Assembly: GCA_023135215.1 (NCBI GenBank)
Contig: JAGLTP010000206.1
Span: 1 to 8,134 of the forward strand
Length of the DNA stretch: 8,134 nucleotides
Origin: Candidatus Heimdallarchaeota archaeon
GTDB taxonomy: Archaea > Asgardarchaeota > Heimdallarchaeia > Heimdallarchaeales > Heimdallarchaeaceae
Direction of reading: 5' to 3'
Numbering within the stretch: the first letter of the stretch is position 1; every line of letters begins with the position of its first letter. The notes under the pieces were generated by a model. It was not told the origin of the DNA, did not search any database, and was given only the letters and a program-made list of their open reading frames with translations. Positions 6,232-8,134 of the stretch are shown here, piece by piece. The position numbers and the translations under genes are program-made.

Positions 6232-7077
6232 ATGATACACCTTATCGCTTTCATGAATATTGAGAGTGGGCTCGGTCGAAGGATCTATTCAGATGAGACT
6301 TTGATGATGAGTGAGGAACTTGTCTGGCCTATGATCTGTGCTCTAAATAATTTCGTGATTGAATGTACTAAAAGTGAAAGAGGTTTAATCAATGCAGCAC
6401 TTGAGGACATTAAGATTTACTTGTATTCACCGCTAGGAGAATCTAATCCCCTTAGGTTTATATTTTTTACAGATTTATTTGATAACAATGAGTATCTAGA
6501 GTTGAGAGGGCAAGCAATATTCGAAATATTATCCCAATACATCTCGTTTGAAATCTTTGATCCACCAGTTGAAATTATGAATAAAGTTCTAAAAATTGCT
6601 CAATATACTCAAGAATTCCCTTCAGCTGATTTAGAATCCTTTTTTGTGGAAAGATTGAAACTAAAGCTAAACAATCTTGAGGATGAAGGGAAAATACTTG
6701 TTGCAGATTTATTTGTTGGTGATATCGATCAAGGTAAAGTTTTTTCACTCGCAGCTAATAAGGATTTACAAGAAAAAAATAGTGTTATACTATTCTCCGA
6801 ACTGTTAACCGCATTCTCTATTGATAGCGAAATTTTTGTAAAATCATCTCTAACAAAAAGGGAAAAAGAGAAACTTGAAAGAATGAATATCCGTTCTTTA
6901 GGAATGAATGAGGGATGGTTCCTTAAACAATTAGTAGAAAAAAATAGTGATTTCTGGTTAGTTGGTTATTTCTTTTTCAAGGAAAATTCAGAAGAGGAAA
7001 TTGAAGAGACATTGAACTGGATTACTGTGAAATTATCAGAGGAAATAATGGATACAATCTCAGAAAGACCATTTTAG
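6232..7077 (+). CDS. Putative tandem longin/roadblock-like domain protein
   Basis: This 281-residue soluble protein has no catalytic motif that I recognise. Read as secondary structure, it has two similar halves. Residues 2-104: a strand pair (IHLIAFMNIESGLGRRIYS), a long helix (ELVWPMICALNNFVIECTK), strands (LEDIKIYLYSPL, LRFIFFTDLF) and a final helix (LRGQAIFEILSQYI). Residues about 153-275: a strand pair (GKILVADLF, GKVFSLAA), a helix (ILFSELLTAFSI), strands (EGWFLKQLVE, FWLVGYFFF) and a last helix (EEEIEETLNWITVKLSEEI). That order is that of longin/roadblock folds, which in eukaryotes and Asgard archaea bind small GTPases or act as their exchange-factor scaffolds. A charged helical linker joins the halves. 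The start is ATG 6232, probably leaderless. The stop overlaps the convergent transporter stop. The gene is certain; the fold call is inference from pattern only. Confidence 0.75.
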   Translation: MIHLIAFMNIESGLGRRIYSDETLMMSEELVWPMICALNNFVIECTKSERGLINAALEDIKIYLYSPLGESNPLRFIFFTDLFDNNEYLELRGQAIFEILSQYISFEIFDPPVEIMNKVLKIAQYTQEFPSADLESFFVERLKLKLNNLEDEGKILVADLFVGDIDQGKVFSLAANKDLQEKNSVILFSELLTAFSIDSEIFVKSSLTKREKEKLERMNIRSLGMNEGWFLKQLVEKNSDFWLVGYFFFKENSEEEIEETLNWITVKLSEEIMDTISERPF

Positions 7078-8134
7078 TTTTTCTCTTCTTTATTCTCATC
7101 ATTTTGAGTGTTATTTGGGAATTTCCAAGCCATGTAGAGTTCAAAAGGTAATAAGATTATGCTGATTAGAAAAGGAATAAGTAATCCCCATTGATCTATT
7201 GTTTTCTCTATGATGAAACCTGCGATAAATCCAGTAGGAAGCCAACCCAAGGATTTAATTCCCGTGACCATACCATAAATCTCAGCTCTGCGGTTAGGAT
7301 TGAAATCTGTAACTATAGAAAGAATTCCTGGTACCCAGAAAGCAATACTTGCTCCCAAACCAGCCCATCCTATTAAAATTACATAAAGAAGATATCTGGG
7401 ATCTGTAAAATGACCTATGATGTTAGTAGTGAAAAATAATGAACCAGTGATAAGACTGAGAACTAATAATTCGTTCTTCTTCAGTTTGTCAGATACAAGT
7501 GTCAGAGGGATGAAGAAAACAATTGTACTGATATTGAGAACCAATTGCATAATTGCAATTTGACTTTCATTATATCCATATACGTATTTTACTGCTCCAT
7601 TGTAAATATTTAGACTCAAACCCCAAATAAATGCATCGAAAATAAAGAAACCAATTGCATATTTCACACCAGGATTTTTGAAAATATCTCTGAATAAATC
7701 ATAATCATGCTCAACACTTTCAGTGTATTTATTCTGATTAGAGTCTCTCTTTATTCTACTATATATCAAAACGAATGGCATCAAAAGAAACTTCAAGAGT
7801 GATTTTACAAACTCATAATATAGTATCCCAATTGCTTTTATCGATTGATTGAATTGTTTAAAAAAACTTGGAGAATATCCATCAATAACCAAAGGCTCTT
7901 TTAAGGAAAAGAGTTGAAAAATAAATAATATCACATTTCCTCCTATTAAGCCATAAAAATAATAACTCAAGGGAACACGATCTGTTAGAATACTAATAAC
8001 AATTGGACCTACCATTGCTGTAACGTATAAAGCTAAGTTTACAATAGAAAAAGATGAAGCTCTTTTTTCTCTGTCACTACTCTCAGCAACGAGGGAACTT
8101 CTTGCAGGATCACTAAATCCAAACGACATAGATA
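7074..8134 (-). CDS. Major facilitator superfamily transporter, 5' part missing (window edge)
   Basis: This is an integral membrane carrier; its substrate cannot be told. The first ATG in the window (8129) is probably not the start. The frame remains open to the edge, and the sequence there, DPARSSLVAESSDREKRASSFS, is the conserved cytoplasmic loop after helix 4 of MFS proteins. Counting from that Met, hydrophobic segments lie near 30-50 and 54-75 (helices 5 and 6), then a long partly amphipathic, basic central loop (76-150), then about six helices: 154-175, 186-210, 219-240, 245-268, 284-304 and 311-335. The C-half carries the matching loop VTDFNPNRRAEIYGMVTGI (about 271-289), the expected pseudo-repeat of the N-half loop. 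Helices 1-4 should lie to the right of the window. The C-terminus is charged (NTQNDENKEEKN). The stop overlaps the longin-like gene's stop by 4 bp. Confidence 0.85.
   Translation of the reverse strand, partial: SMSFGFSDPARSSLVAESSDREKRASSFSIVNLALYVTAMVGPIVISILTDRVPLSYYFYGLIGGNVILFIFQLFSLKEPLVIDGYSPSFFKQFNQSIKAIGILYYEFVKSLLKFLLMPFVLIYSRIKRDSNQNKYTESVEHDYDLFRDIFKNPGVKYAIGFFIFDAFIWGLSLNIYNGAVKYVYGYNESQIAIMQLVLNISTIVFFIPLTLVSDKLKKNELLVLSLITGSLFFTTNIIGHFTDPRYLLYVILIGWAGLGASIAFWVPGILSIVTDFNPNRRAEIYGMVTGIKSLGWLPTGFIAGFIIEKTIDQWGLLIPFLISIILLPFELYMAWKFPNNTQNDENKEEKN
7078..7096 (+). terminator. T-rich candidate terminator for the longin-like gene
   Basis: The stop is followed immediately by a pyrimidine tract, TTTTTCTCTTCTTTATTCT, a plausible archaeal U-rich termination signal without a hairpin. 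It lies in the last codons of the convergent transporter gene, where it encodes the Glu/Lys-rich C-terminus on the other strand, so coding constraint may also explain it. Confidence 0.4.

Noticed and set aside
7191..7376. 61-residue plus-strand frame inside the transporter gene
   Set aside because: It is antisense to well-supported MFS helices and has no promoter or ribosome site.
1..8134. CRISPR array, tRNA, rRNA, insertion sequence, integrase or attachment site
   Set aside because: No regularly spaced repeats, cloverleaf-like block, transposase motif or flanking repeats were seen, and intergenic space is too small for most of these.

Overview
The window looks like a stretch of an A+T-rich archaeal chromosome. 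The evidence is an archaeal/eukaryotic-type family B DNA polymerase, an AmmeMemoRadiSam-type radical SAM enzyme, an ArsR-like regulator of archaeal style, and A/T-rich TATA-like boxes about 25-30 nt upstream of several starts. Some genes appear leaderless and others carry anti-16S-like GGTGA/GTGAT sites. A protein that looks like two longin/roadblock-type folds in tandem would suit an Asgard (Heimdall-like) lineage, but that placement is a guess.

Layout, left to right: a radical SAM enzyme (minus, 55-1071); a divergent promoter region; an ArsR-like wHTH regulator (plus, 1260-1946); a family B DNA polymerase (minus, 1948-4560) ending one base from the regulator's stop; a divergent promoter region; a 124-residue protein of unknown function (plus, 4730-5104); a two-gene minus-strand operon of a small membrane protein (5112-5675) downstream of an Ap4A-hydrolase-like Nudix enzyme (5687-6124); a divergent promoter region; a two-domain longin-like protein (plus, 6232-7077); and the 3' part of an MFS transporter (minus, 7074 to the window edge, 5' end missing). 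There is no RNA gene, CRISPR array, insertion sequence or integrase. The organisation is compact: three convergent pairs end within 7 bp of each other or overlap, and the three divergent gaps hold the promoters.

The most notable gene is the polymerase. Its synthesis motifs A, B and C and the KKRY element are intact, but every metal-binding carboxylate of the 3'-5' exonuclease (Exo I, II and III) is replaced. It should be a polymerase without proofreading, a design like eukaryotic Pol zeta and opposite to archaeal PolB2 proteins, whose polymerase site is the degraded one. It also has a C-terminal PCNA-binding-like motif. It shares a divergent promoter region with the unknown 124-residue gene, and both promoters carry an AAGGGTT(T)AAAT-like element. 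A translesion or repair role for this pair is inference. The other genes appear to be unrelated housekeeping or accessory functions (nucleotide clean-up, transport, small-GTPase-type scaffolding), with no sign of one pathway spanning the window.
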